Assembly (NCBI GenBank): GCA_905235605.1
Contig: CAJOMF010000009.1
Location: forward strand, 1-43,629
Origin: an uncultured bacterium
GTDB taxonomy: Bacteria; UBP6; UBA1177
Direction: 5' to 3'
Length of the DNA stretch: 43,629 bases
A program made the translations under genes and the position numbers. Of the stretch, positions 1-7,500 are shown piece by piece (the stretch's first letter is position 1; each line of letters begins with the position of its first letter). Below the pieces are notes generated by a model. The model was not told the origin of the DNA. It worked only from the letters and a program-made list of their open reading frames with translations, and ran no database searches.

Positions 1-1386
1 GACAGTAAAGTTTGTTTTTGTCAAAACGGTAAAAACAAGCCGTAAGATTGCCGTTTGCTTCTTCATTTGGCAGAGGTAAAACAGATGTGGTCATCATCAA
101 ATTTCCTTCTATTTTCTGAGGACTCGCCAACCTTCCGACAACTATTTCTTTATAAGCCGGTTCTTTTCCGTCTTCAAATTTGACTTCAACAAGAGTGCCG
201 TCTGTTCGGGTGTAGCTGTAAAAAACAAGTCTGTTTTTATCGTTTTCATCAATTCTCGGGCTGTGACCGAGTTCATAGCCGCTATCAAGTCTTCTAGTCA
301 CTTTCTTGCACTCTTTTATGCTTGAAGGATATTTGCTCAGGTCGCAGTAGTATATCTGCCTTTCCGCAGTACCGTCGTTGATGATGAATGAAAGCCTGTC
401 GTCAACGATGTTTCCTTCCTGAACTTTGCCGATATTCAGGCTGTGCCATTCCCAGTTGTCGGCTTTTGCATACTTTACATCACATCTGCCGTCATAACCT
501 TCACACACCTGAATCAGGACCCAGTCCTTGCCGACAAAAGAAGGTCGAGATAGGAAAGCATTATGGTTTTCATTGTCGTAAACAAATTCATAAAAATATT
601 CATCTCCTTTTTTTAAAACAGAAACAATAAATGATTTATTGCCGGCATCATAAACTGACGGTGTTGTTTGAGCAACAGCAATATATCTGTTTTTATTAAA
701 AGAGACCAAACCTTGATTTTGTCCTACTGCAATAAAATAATCTTCATTTGGAAGGTATTCAATTATTCGTCCGGTATGGGTCAACCCCATCCCAACAATA
801 TTGTTACTCATACCATGGGTACAAACAGCCCCAATATTTCCCCTAAAACCATGAACAGTAATATTTCTATCGCATATACTTCTTAATCCGCTTTCTATGC
901 TGGTGTCAGTGTCTGGAATTTTGCATGGCCACGGATAACATTCTCGCTCACCGTATTGCCCTGGATTCTCCTTTTCCGCTTTAAGATAAACTTGATATTC
1001 GTCCCAGTTGTCCCATTCCCATATATTGCGGACACATTGCGGGTCGTTTTCAGTCGGTGTGTCGCAGCCGGGACGGCAGAAAGTCGGCTTGCCGTTTGCA
1101 TCTTTAAAGGGGAATGGTGTTTTGATAGTGTTTTCATTGTAGCGCAGATCGAGACATTCGACCTTTTCAGATGTGTCGGAATCGAAGTCCTGATCTGCAT
1201 CCTGATCCGGCTTTACATCTGAATCGTCAACGATTTTAGAATCTTGAGAGTCGGAATCGTCGTCTTGAGTCAATCAATGTCTGCATCGGGAATAATGTCC
1301 GTATCGTTAGGATTTTTTGATGAAGAACAGGAAACCAAGAAAAACAGCCCTAAAACCACTAAAAGCCATTTAAAAAAGGTCAGCAT
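1..1386 (-). pseudogene. Asp-rich surface lipoprotein, frameshifted and truncated by the window edge
   Basis: Reading leftward from ATG at 1386, after a good GGAGG site, gives a signal peptide ending in the lipobox LVSC and an Asp/Ser/Asn linker. A TGA then ends this frame after 38 residues. Restoring one T near 1270 (reading GATTTGACT for GATTGACT) continues an Asp-rich linker and then a frame that stays open to base 1, with a Cys- and Trp-rich segment (CRPGCDTP, WEWDNWDEY) and a beta-rich body with motifs such as RIDENDKNRL. The N-terminus parallels the intact lipoprotein at 1590-3092 (CSSS, then D-I-x-P-D-x-D-I-D), so the two are paralogues at least in their export and linker regions. I predict an outer-membrane or surface anchor. 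I do not recognise the function of the body. The break may be a true pseudogene, slippage in the repetitive linker, or a sequencing or assembly error. Confidence 0.75.
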
Positions 1387-1426
1387 TTGCACCTCCGAAG
1401 AATAATTATGTAAAAACCTGCTGAAT

Positions 1427-1454
1427 AGTTTACTTTTTATTCAGTTTGTGTCAA
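1427..1454 (-). promoter_or_regulatory. Sigma70-type promoter for the frameshifted lipoprotein gene
   Basis: On the minus strand there is a perfect -35 TTGACA (1449-1454), a 16-nt spacer and a -10 TAAACT (1427-1432). It lies about 40 nt upstream of the ATG at 1386. The intact promoter fits a gene that was functional until recently. Confidence 0.6.
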
Positions 1455-1547
1455 GTGAACAAATGGGGAGTTATAAGAAAATCAGAGGTTTGATGATCCT
1501 TGTTACTCAGAATAAGATTGGATTACCACCCGTCATCTGAGCAGTTA

Positions 1548-1579
1548 TTGTCGGAACGCGGGCGGCTCGCCCGCATTTT
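1548..1579. repeat. REP-like palindromic element, copy 1
   Basis: A 7-bp GC-rich hairpin (1558-1574, arms GCGGGCG and CGCCCGC, loop GCT) lies within a 32-base block that recurs at 7453-7484 with 27 of 32 identities. Two of the five differences are a compensating pair inside the stem (G-C here, A-T in the other copy). It lies in the intergenic space downstream of the LRR lipoprotein gene. Confidence 0.6.
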
Positions 1580-1589
1580 GTTACAGCAT

Positions 1590-3092
1590 TTATTCAGTTT
1601 TATCACCGCAGCTCTCCGACTGCTCGTTCATTCCGCCGACATGAGTTCCGTGTTCCATCAATTCTTCAAGAGGAGAGAAATCTTTGATGCAGTTTTTATC
1701 TACCCTTAGAATCGACAAACCTTTTCTGTTTCGGAATGCTTCAACATTTTCTATTTTATTCGATCCAACATCCAAGTTTTTTAGTGCCGGAAATGATTCG
1801 TTATCTGCAAAACCTGTCAAATCAGTAATTTTATTGCCTACCAAATACAACTCATAAAGAGATTTCACATTCTTCAAAACAGGAATTTTTGTGAATTTAT
1901 TAAAAGAAACATCTAAAAATCCTACAGCTTCCAGTTCATTAAGTTTAATAAAATCCGCATCATTTAAATTATTATAAGCAAGCCTTAGTTCTGCAAGCGA
2001 ATCAAGTCCTTGTAGATCAGGCAGAGTGTTAATAATATTATAATCCAATTGAAGAGTCTGCAACTTCTTTAAATTCACTATCTCCTTTGGTATTTTTTTG
2101 ATTTGATTTTGGATCAACAACAAATGAGTTAAATTTACTAAATTTGTAGTCGGCAAAATATCTTTGATTTTGTTATTGTCGCAACCCAGACGGGTCAAAT
2201 TTACCAAACCTTTGATTGGCGAAATATCTTCGACATTGTTGTAATGGAAAAACAGTTTTTTTAAATTTATCAACGACTTAACTGGCTCTACATCTTTTAC
2301 ACTGTTGTGAACAAAAGATAGAAATTCAAGTGTCTGCAAATTCCTGATATTTCTAGGTAAAGAAGTTATTATATTATAATCCATTTCTAATGTTTTAAGA
2401 TTCACAAGCTGCTCTATCGGAGAAACATCTTGCAACTGTGTATTTTCTATTACAAGAGTTTCAAGATTCGTGAGAAATGAAAATGAGCCGTCAAGACAGG
2501 TCATGGTCTCAGAAGAGATCCCTACTTTTTTTAGCTTTTTTAATTTAGAAAGTGGTGTGAAATCGTAGACGTTACCGCCTGCATCTAAAAGCTCAGCATA
2601 TTCAAGATTTACCAATTTTTCGACACCGCGAAGATCCTTAACTGGCAGACCTATTTCCGTCACTTTTTCAAGATCTTCTTCTTGGATTTCATAATCCCAA
2701 TCATAGTGGAGTGCTCCTCTTATCCAAATTTCAATTTTAGGATCGGCAAAGAAACCTTCGTAAGGTTCATCAGGAATTTCATCGTAACAGCGTTTGTAGC
2801 CGTTTATCCGATCGGTATCGTCAAAAATCTCATTATCGTTTTTTTCCTCTTCTGAATCAGAGTCGTTGTTTTCGAAATCTGTATCTGAATCCGTATCCCT
2901 ATCCGGCGTTTCATCCGAATCATCAACGATTTCAGAACTTTGAGATTCTGAATCTTCGTTTTGAGTTTCAGAATCCTGCAAATCAATATCTTCATCAGGC
3001 AAGATGTCGGAATCGTTTGAAGAGTGAGAAGAAGAGCAGGAAAAAAGGAGAAGAACTAATAAAACAATCAATAATTTCAAAAACCTTTTCAT
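1590..3092 (-). CDS. Leucine-rich-repeat lipoprotein with Asp/Ser-rich linker
   Basis: 500 aa. Residues 1-19 form a lipoprotein signal peptide with the lipobox LFSC and a Ser-rich +2 region. About 75 residues of Asp/Ser/Glu-rich linker follow, of the type that spaces a domain away from the membrane. From about residue 125 to 485 the protein consists of SDS22/internalin-like leucine-rich repeats with the recurrent pattern NLxxLxLxxN and spacer motifs such as DISPIKGL. Such repeats form a curved protein-binding solenoid, so a surface adhesion or scaffolding role is plausible but the ligand is unknown. The start is supported by GGAGG 9 nt upstream and by a good promoter at 3140-3167. Its N-terminal region parallels that of the broken lipoprotein gene at 1-1386. 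Alternative: simply a structural surface protein. I am confident in lipoprotein plus LRR and have no basis for a specific function. Confidence 0.88.
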   Translation of the reverse strand: MKRFLKLLIVLLVLLLFSCSSSHSSNDSDILPDEDIDLQDSETQNEDSESQSSEIVDDSDETPDRDTDSDTDFENNDSDSEEEKNDNEIFDDTDRINGYKRCYDEIPDEPYEGFFADPKIEIWIRGALHYDWDYEIQEEDLEKVTEIGLPVKDLRGVEKLVNLEYAELLDAGGNVYDFTPLSKLKKLKKVGISSETMTCLDGSFSFLTNLETLVIENTQLQDVSPIEQLVNLKTLEMDYNIITSLPRNIRNLQTLEFLSFVHNSVKDVEPVKSLINLKKLFFHYNNVEDISPIKGLVNLTRLGCDNNKIKDILPTTNLVNLTHLLLIQNQIKKIPKEIVNLKKLQTLQLDYNIINTLPDLQGLDSLAELRLAYNNLNDADFIKLNELEAVGFLDVSFNKFTKIPVLKNVKSLYELYLVGNKITDLTGFADNESFPALKNLDVGSNKIENVEAFRNRKGLSILRVDKNCIKDFSPLEELMEHGTHVGGMNEQSESCGDKTE

Positions 3093-3139
3093 CTGTCGGA
3101 GCCTCCGGAAACCAAAATTTATGTAACAAACAGGCTCAC

Positions 3140-3167
3140 ATTATACCGGATATTGAAAAATTAACAA
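3140..3167 (-). promoter_or_regulatory. Sigma70-type promoter for the LRR lipoprotein gene
   Basis: Minus strand TTGTTA (3162-3167), 16-nt spacer, perfect -10 TATAAT (3140-3145). The expected transcript start near 3133 gives a leader of about 40 nt before the ATG at 3092. Confidence 0.7.
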
Positions 3168-3246
3168 GCAGTTTTTTAGCAGAAAAGCGCTTTTTTGTTG
3201 AAATTTATTTTCTAATGAATATTTTGCGTTTTGCGGATTTTTTGTT

Positions 3247-3255
3247 TGATATAAT
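3247..3255 (+). promoter_or_regulatory. Extended -10 element upstream of the ComEC-like gene
   Basis: TG-A-TATAAT, an extended -10 box; no convincing -35 is present. If it is used, transcription would begin near 3262, only a few bases before the ATG at 3266, giving an almost leaderless mRNA. That fits the lack of a visible ribosome binding site there. Confidence 0.4.
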
Positions 3256-3265
3256 TTTAGTTTTT

Positions 3266-4594
3266 ATGACAAAAATAAAATCAGAATATTCAGTCATATT
3301 TATTATAGCCATTATTTTTTTATTCTCTTTCATCAGAGATTTTTATTTTTATCAAAACAATTTTCCCGTTTCACACAAAGTCGGCTTTATAGAAAATTTA
3401 CAGAGCGGCCTTGAGAAGCAGACTTCAACTGTCGAAAATCACGAGTTTATTCTCGCTCTTTCAACCGGCAAACGCGATTTCTCGCAGAAATTCAGGCACG
3501 ATCTTGCAGTCACCGGAACGATGCACCTTGTCGCGATTTCAGCTTTTCACACGGGAATCATGGTGCTTCTTTTCGGCATTTTCTTCAAATCGCTGCTCTT
3601 TTTCGTGCCGCTTAGATCTTATGCCAAGAATATCATTATGTTTTTTCTAAAAATTGCAGCTTCAGCCTACTATTTTTTCATAACCGGCGCTTCGATCCCG
3701 ACTTTGCGCTCGCTCGCCTTCATCCTTTTTTTCGATTTTTTCATGATTTTCGGCTCGTTTCCTCATCCGGTTTTCGTTTTTTTCTGCTCTCTTGCAGCCG
3801 TAACGCTTCTGATTCCGGGAAGCATGCTCTCGATGAGTTTTTTAATGAGCGCGCTGTGCGTTGCAACGGTTCTGAAGATCTGGCGGGTACTTCCGAAATC
3901 TTTAACGATTTCACTCGTTTGTGTTTCGGCAACCGTAAATTACATTCTTCTTGTCGTCAGTCCGGCGCTTTCGGGCACTTTTTCGGTTTTCTCGCCCTTC
4001 GTGAACTTTTTCGTGATCCCCGTTGTCTCGCTTTCGGTCCCTTTTGTGACTTTGGCTCAGTTTTTGATCCCGTTTTCGGAAAGTGCGGCTCACTTTATGC
4101 TGAAAACTGCCGATTTTCTGATCTCTCCGGCATCTTTTCTGATCTCGTTTTTCGCCGAAACTGCCGAAAAAACGGCCGTTCCGATCGTACAGGTCCCGGT
4201 TTTTATAAAAATAATTTTTGCAGCATCGTTTTTCTCGGCTTTATACTTTCGCAATAAAATCAAATATTTTGCCTTAACGATAAATATTTTATCACTTATC
4301 ACCTTCTTTTTCGGCATATTTTCAACTGATGATTTGAAAAGGTCGGAACAGTTCGGCGGAAAAGCCTTCTGCGTGAAGGAAAGCGTCGTTTCGGGAAGGA
4401 TCTTTTTCGACAAGTACACAAAAAATCCCAACTTCAACAACTATTTTTACACAAATATCGAGCGTTTTTCGGCAGAATGCGGCATATCAAAAGTCCTTTC
4501 GGTGCACTTTCCCGGCAAAATCACCGAAAAGCAGGAAAGAGCTTTGAGAAAAAAAATCCGCTTCAAAAATGCGGAATTTTATTCAAGAGAATAA
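3266..4594 (+). CDS. ComEC/Rec2-type membrane protein (DNA uptake channel domain)
   Basis: About 442 aa from ATG 3266. An in-frame ATG at 3215 and an open frame reaching upstream to 3017 are also possible, but neither has a ribosome binding site and the longer frame overlaps the divergent lipoprotein gene. A first hydrophobic helix (residues about 8-24) is followed by the ComEC competence-domain signature around residues 81-98 (TGTMHLVAISAFHTG, compare the family's hLlAISGLHvG). A run of some eight further membrane helices follows, with the family motif GASIPTLRSLAF. In the known family this domain forms the inner-membrane channel for incoming single-stranded DNA. The extracytoplasmic OB fold and the C-terminal metallo-beta-lactamase domain of full-length ComEC are absent; only about 70 soluble residues follow the last helix. 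No other competence gene lies in the window. Confidence 0.78.
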   Translation: MTKIKSEYSVIFIIAIIFLFSFIRDFYFYQNNFPVSHKVGFIENLQSGLEKQTSTVENHEFILALSTGKRDFSQKFRHDLAVTGTMHLVAISAFHTGIMVLLFGIFFKSLLFFVPLRSYAKNIIMFFLKIAASAYYFFITGASIPTLRSLAFILFFDFFMIFGSFPHPVFVFFCSLAAVTLLIPGSMLSMSFLMSALCVATVLKIWRVLPKSLTISLVCVSATVNYILLVVSPALSGTFSVFSPFVNFFVIPVVSLSVPFVTLAQFLIPFSESAAHFMLKTADFLISPASFLISFFAETAEKTAVPIVQVPVFIKIIFAASFFSALYFRNKIKYFALTINILSLITFFFGIFSTDDLKRSEQFGGKAFCVKESVVSGRIFFDKYTKNPNFNNYFYTNIERFSAECGISKVLSVHFPGKITEKQERALRKKIRFKNAEFYSRE

Positions 4595-4600
4595 ATTTTG

Positions 4601-4609
4601 TGATATACT
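4601..4609 (+). promoter_or_regulatory. Extended -10 element upstream of the small membrane protein
   Basis: TG-A-TATACT lies just after the ComEC-like stop codon and about 30 nt before the next start. The -35 is poor. It could give the small gene and rpiB a promoter of their own. Confidence 0.4.
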
Positions 4610-4638
4610 CACGCGCTTTGATTTTCAGGAGGTGGAAA

Positions 4639-5016
4639 ATGGGCAAAAAAAAGAGCGGCAAGGGCGGCATCGGTTCTCTGATACTCAAAATCATCAAGAT
4701 CGCAGTCTTCGTTTTTCTGCTTGCGAATTTCTGCTGGAACGGAAGACCTTTGTGGAAAAACGTGATCCCGACAGCGGGAAACGCTATTGAAAAAAGCGAA
4801 AAAGCGATCAAAAAAGAGGCTGAAAAAGTGCAGAAAGCGGTGAAAGAGGCTTCGAAAGATGTCGAAAAAACTGCAAAAAAAGCTGTGGATGAAACCCAAA
4901 AAGCAGCCGAAGACGCAAAAGATGCCATCAAGGAAAAGGCCTCTTCCGCAACAGAAATCTCTGAAGAAGATGAAAAAGAAATCGAAAAAATAATCGAAAA
5001 AGAATTAAAAAAATAA
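4639..5016 (+). CDS. Small membrane-anchored, Lys/Glu/Ala-rich helical protein
   Basis: 125 aa. The start at ATG 4639 is fixed by a perfect AGGAGG six bases upstream; an upstream in-frame ATG at 4477 would lie inside the ComEC-like gene. A basic N-terminus (KKKSGKG) precedes one hydrophobic helix (residues about 12-29). The rest is a charged amphipathic helix rich in KKAxEKxxKAxxEA repeats, the LEA-like or apolipoprotein-like pattern, ending in an acidic/basic tail. The basic start suggests the long tail faces outward, so it may be a periplasmic spacer or envelope-binding helix. Only 18 bases separate it from rpiB, so the two are probably cotranscribed. I do not recognise a family, and the low-complexity composition makes homology unreliable. 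Confidence 0.75.
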   Translation: MGKKKSGKGGIGSLILKIIKIAVFVFLLANFCWNGRPLWKNVIPTAGNAIEKSEKAIKKEAEKVQKAVKEASKDVEKTAKKAVDETQKAAEDAKDAIKEKASSATEISEEDEKEIEKIIEKELKK

Positions 5017-5034
5017 CAATTTCAGGAGCTTGCA

Positions 5035-5466
5035 ATGATAATTTCAGTAGGCGCCGATCACGGCGGATTCGAACTCAAAGACAAACTTGCGGCAATGCTG
5101 CGCGAAGAGGGTTACGAACTCATCGACAACGGGACAAATTCGTCTGATTCAGTCGACTATCCAGATTATGCCCAGGCTGTAGCGCACGACATTCTGGAAA
5201 AACGCGCAGAACTCGGCCTTCTTGTCTGCGGTTCTGGAATAGGAATATCTATCGCGGCAAACCGCTTCAAAGGGATCCGCGCGGCACTCGTCACCAATCC
5301 CGATTATGCCCGCCTTTCGCGCCAGCACAATAACGCCAACATCATAGTTTTCGGCGGCAGATTCACCGCTTTCGAAGACGCAAAAGAATGGCTCAGAATT
5401 TTCCTTTCGACCCCGTTTGAAGGCGGTCGTCACGAACGCAGGATTGAAAAAATCGATTTGATTTAA
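5035..5466 (+). CDS. rpiB: Ribose-5-phosphate isomerase B
   Basis: 143 aa, the usual length of the RpiB/LacAB family. It interconverts ribose-5-phosphate and ribulose-5-phosphate in the non-oxidative pentose phosphate pathway; it is cytosolic. Visible hallmarks are the N-terminal GADHGG (Asp8-His9), the catalytic-cysteine and anion-hole segment LVCGSGIGIS (Cys65), and the RQHNNAN phosphate/ring-opening segment near residues 96-102. The start has a clear AGGAG upstream. Some relatives act on allose-6-phosphate, which sequence alone cannot exclude. The gene is followed by strong hairpins and a convergent neighbour. Confidence 0.95.
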   Translation: MIISVGADHGGFELKDKLAAMLREEGYELIDNGTNSSDSVDYPDYAQAVAHDILEKRAELGLLVCGSGIGISIAANRFKGIRAALVTNPDYARLSRQHNNANIIVFGGRFTAFEDAKEWLRIFLSTPFEGGRHERRIEKIDLI

Positions 5467-5467
5467 G

Positions 5468-5549
5468 GCGGCGGCATAATTTTTCGAGATCCCGAGATCT
5501 CGTGATACCGACCGCCGCACAGGACTCGGCTCCCCTGTCGCAGGGGAGC
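5468..5549. terminator. Compound hairpin region between rpiB and the CitF-like gene
   Basis: Two structures lie in the 101 bp between convergent genes. The first is nested: an outer stem of GCGGCGG (5468-5474) with CCGCCGC (5512-5518) encloses a perfect 7-bp hairpin at 5485-5502 (CGAGATC, loop CCGA, GATCTCG). The second is a 9-bp hairpin at 5529-5549 (GCTCCCCTG, loop TCG, CAGGGGAGC). Neither has a proper U tract, so they may stop transcription with help, or be a mobile palindromic intergenic repeat. Confidence 0.5.
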
Positions 5550-5567
5550 TGCTGAAAGCTGAGAGGT

Positions 5568-7133
5568 CTATTTCGGCATTGCCTTTTTGATGGTGTCGAG
5601 AAGAGTTCCGTCACGCCATTCGATAACGTGAACGACCTCGTCGGTAGTGGGTTTCGGCTTCGGGATCACGCCGAAACTCTCGGCTTTTTCTTTGGATTTT
5701 GCAAGAAGTTCATCCATCGAAATGATGTTGAGACCGTATTTTTTGCCGTTTTCAAGAATGGCTTCTTTGTATGAAGACTTGCTCTTCGGGTTGACGCAGA
5801 CATAATCTTCGGTAACGACGACGTCGATGACCTCTCCCGGAGTGGTGCGGGTGTAGACTTTTTCAACGATCTTCGGGAAACCTTTTCCGTCTTTTCCGGT
5901 AGCGAGCGGAACGAACATGATCGTAAGATCAGCACCTGCCGCGACGTCCTGACCTCCGCCGATTCCGCCGATGATCCTGCCGGAAGCGCAGACTGTGTTG
6001 ACGTTGAAGTCTCTGTCAACTTCAAGAGCCGAAAGAACTGCGACATCAAGCATGTTGACTGCACATTCCTTGTTTGCGATCGAAGCGTAGAAGCCTGTCG
6101 AAATCGGAATATGGAACGGATTCATGAGAAGCGATTTGATGACTTTTTCGCTCGGCTCGAAAAGCTGGCCGTGGAAAATGTGGCGCAGCGTTCCTTCTTC
6201 AAGCATTTCGACATGCATTGAAGTGATCCCGCCGATAGCGAAGTTGGCCGTGATGTTGTTTTCCTTCAAGTACTGTCTGATGTTGTCGAGAACGATGAGA
6301 CCAGCGCCGCTTCCGACCTGGAAAGCGAAGCCGTCTTTCATGACGCCCGCAGCCTTCATGATGTTCGTGACGTTCTCTGCGATCTGCGCGTTGAACTTGT
6401 TGGAACGGATCTTCTCAAAATCAAGTGTTCCCGAGCCGATACCCTCGGAAAGTCCCGGTTTTTCCATAGGAACGACGAAATCGGTGAGTTCCATCGTGAT
6501 CTCAGCGGGGATAAGAGTCTCTTCCGAAACCGTTCCCGCGAGAAGGCAGGTGTAGTCAGCATATTCTGCATCGGCAGTAGCCAGACCGAGCGGTCCGCAG
6601 TATTCGTCGGGATTTCCCATGACGCCGTTTGCGTTTCCGTGAATGTCAGCCATCGGAACAGGCAGGAAAGCAAGTTTTACGTGAACTTCGCCGACCTGGA
6701 GCTTGCGGACTCTGTTGCCGTGGCTTAAGCCTACGCCGACCCACGGAAGAAGGTCGCCGGCTACGAGGTGGTTTCCCATAGCCCTGTAGATATTGCCGTA
6801 AATACCTGTAATTATTCCGTCTTTAAATGCTTCATAAAGCCACGGATCTGTGTGGTCGAAGATCGCGTTTCCGTAAAGAACGATGTTTCTTTTGCCGTGC
6901 TCGCGGAGCTTTGAAACGACCGCTTCAAGGCCTCTGTCGCCTGTTCTGTAATAGTGCGGATAGCTGATCACATCGCCGTCATTCAGAATTTCGATAACTT
7001 CGTCGAGCGTCTTTACCTTGCTTTTGCCGCGCGGCATGAAGTTCGGAGTCTTTCTCGGAGCGAAATGTGTGAAAAGATTCGACTCGTCGAAAGCCGAAAC
7101 GAAATTTTTGTACTCTTTGCCGTTGAATTTCAT
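5568..7133 (-). CDS. citF: Citrate lyase alpha-subunit family CoA transferase (CitF-like)
   Basis: 521 aa, the usual CitF length. ATG 7133 is chosen because GGGAGG lies just upstream; an in-frame start 45 bases earlier has none. Features typical of CitF run through the whole length: an N-terminal RKTPNFMPRG-like segment, SYPHYYRTGDR, GNIYRAMGNHLV, HGNRVRKL, the glycine-rich FQVGSGAG, and the C-terminal GRIIGGIGGGQDVAAGA and EVIDVVVTEDYVCVNP. In the known enzyme this subunit moves citrate onto the CoA-type prosthetic arm of the acyl carrier subunit CitD, and CitE then cleaves it to oxaloacetate and acetate. No citD, citE, citC, citX or citG lies nearby, so the partners are elsewhere or this is a free-standing acyl-CoA:carboxylate CoA transferase. 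It has its own promoter at 7178-7205. Confidence 0.9.
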   Translation of the reverse strand: MKFNGKEYKNFVSAFDESNLFTHFAPRKTPNFMPRGKSKVKTLDEVIEILNDGDVISYPHYYRTGDRGLEAVVSKLREHGKRNIVLYGNAIFDHTDPWLYEAFKDGIITGIYGNIYRAMGNHLVAGDLLPWVGVGLSHGNRVRKLQVGEVHVKLAFLPVPMADIHGNANGVMGNPDEYCGPLGLATADAEYADYTCLLAGTVSEETLIPAEITMELTDFVVPMEKPGLSEGIGSGTLDFEKIRSNKFNAQIAENVTNIMKAAGVMKDGFAFQVGSGAGLIVLDNIRQYLKENNITANFAIGGITSMHVEMLEEGTLRHIFHGQLFEPSEKVIKSLLMNPFHIPISTGFYASIANKECAVNMLDVAVLSALEVDRDFNVNTVCASGRIIGGIGGGQDVAAGADLTIMFVPLATGKDGKGFPKIVEKVYTRTTPGEVIDVVVTEDYVCVNPKSKSSYKEAILENGKKYGLNIISMDELLAKSKEKAESFGVIPKPKPTTDEVVHVIEWRDGTLLDTIKKAMPK

Positions 7134-7177
7134 GAATCCCTCCCGAAAAATTAGTTCAAAAAACTTAAAAACGGGCA

Positions 7178-7205
7178 ATCATAGTGCTTTTGCAGGCAAT
7201 AGCAA
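7178..7205 (-). promoter_or_regulatory. Promoter of the CitF-like gene
   Basis: Minus strand TTGCTA (7200-7205), 16-nt spacer, TATGAT (7178-7183). The start near 7171 gives a leader of about 38 nt before the ATG at 7133. Confidence 0.55.
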
Positions 7206-7288
7206 TTTATCACTTAGCCATTTTTTGCACTTTTAAGAGCTGGATTTAGCGGATTTATACAGACGGAGTCATGAAAACTCTCCAATCA

Positions 7289-7330
7289 GGTGGTAAGCGT
7301 ACCACCAAACAAGGTGGTAGTGTTACCACC
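7289..7330. promoter_or_regulatory. Two tandem 18-bp dyads, candidate operators
   Basis: GGTGGTA-N4-TACCACC occurs twice (7289-7306 and 7313-7330) with identical 7-base arms, different 4-base centres (AGCG, GTGT) and a 6-base gap, so the centres are 24 bp apart. Conserved arms with variable centres look like binding sites for a dimeric regulator. They lie 85-130 bp upstream of the citF -35 box. The rest of 7134-7500 (367 bp) holds the citF promoter and the REP-like repeat; I see no gene in it. Confidence 0.5.
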
Positions 7331-7452
7331 AAAAGTCACTATTTTAAGATTTTGCGCATTTTTTCCGACCTGAAACAAGCAAAAGTCAACACTTTTTCGG
7401 GGCTGAAATTGAGGTGTAGTTTATTTTACAGAAAGGAGTTTATATTCTCGAT

Positions 7453-7484
7453 TTGCCGGAGCGCGGGCAGCTTGCCCGCATATT
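7453..7484. repeat. REP-like palindromic element, copy 2
   Basis: Second copy of the 32-base block at 1548-1579. The hairpin is at 7463-7479 (arms GCGGGCA and TGCCCGC, loop GCT). It sits just downstream of the LRAT gene, at the 3' end of the dynamin operon, where it could protect or end the transcript, although it has no U tract. Confidence 0.6.
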
Positions 7485-7500
7485 AAAATGTGTCAGGCAA

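Noticed and set aside
1387-1589. A tRNA or small RNA gene in the first intergenic gap
   Set aside because: Apart from the promoter and the REP-like hairpin I find no cloverleaf or other conserved fold.
7271-7486. 71-codon plus-strand frame across the tandem dyads
   Set aside because: Its Lys/Thr-Thr repeats only reflect the inverted repeats; there is no ribosome binding site, and it runs into the REP-like hairpin.
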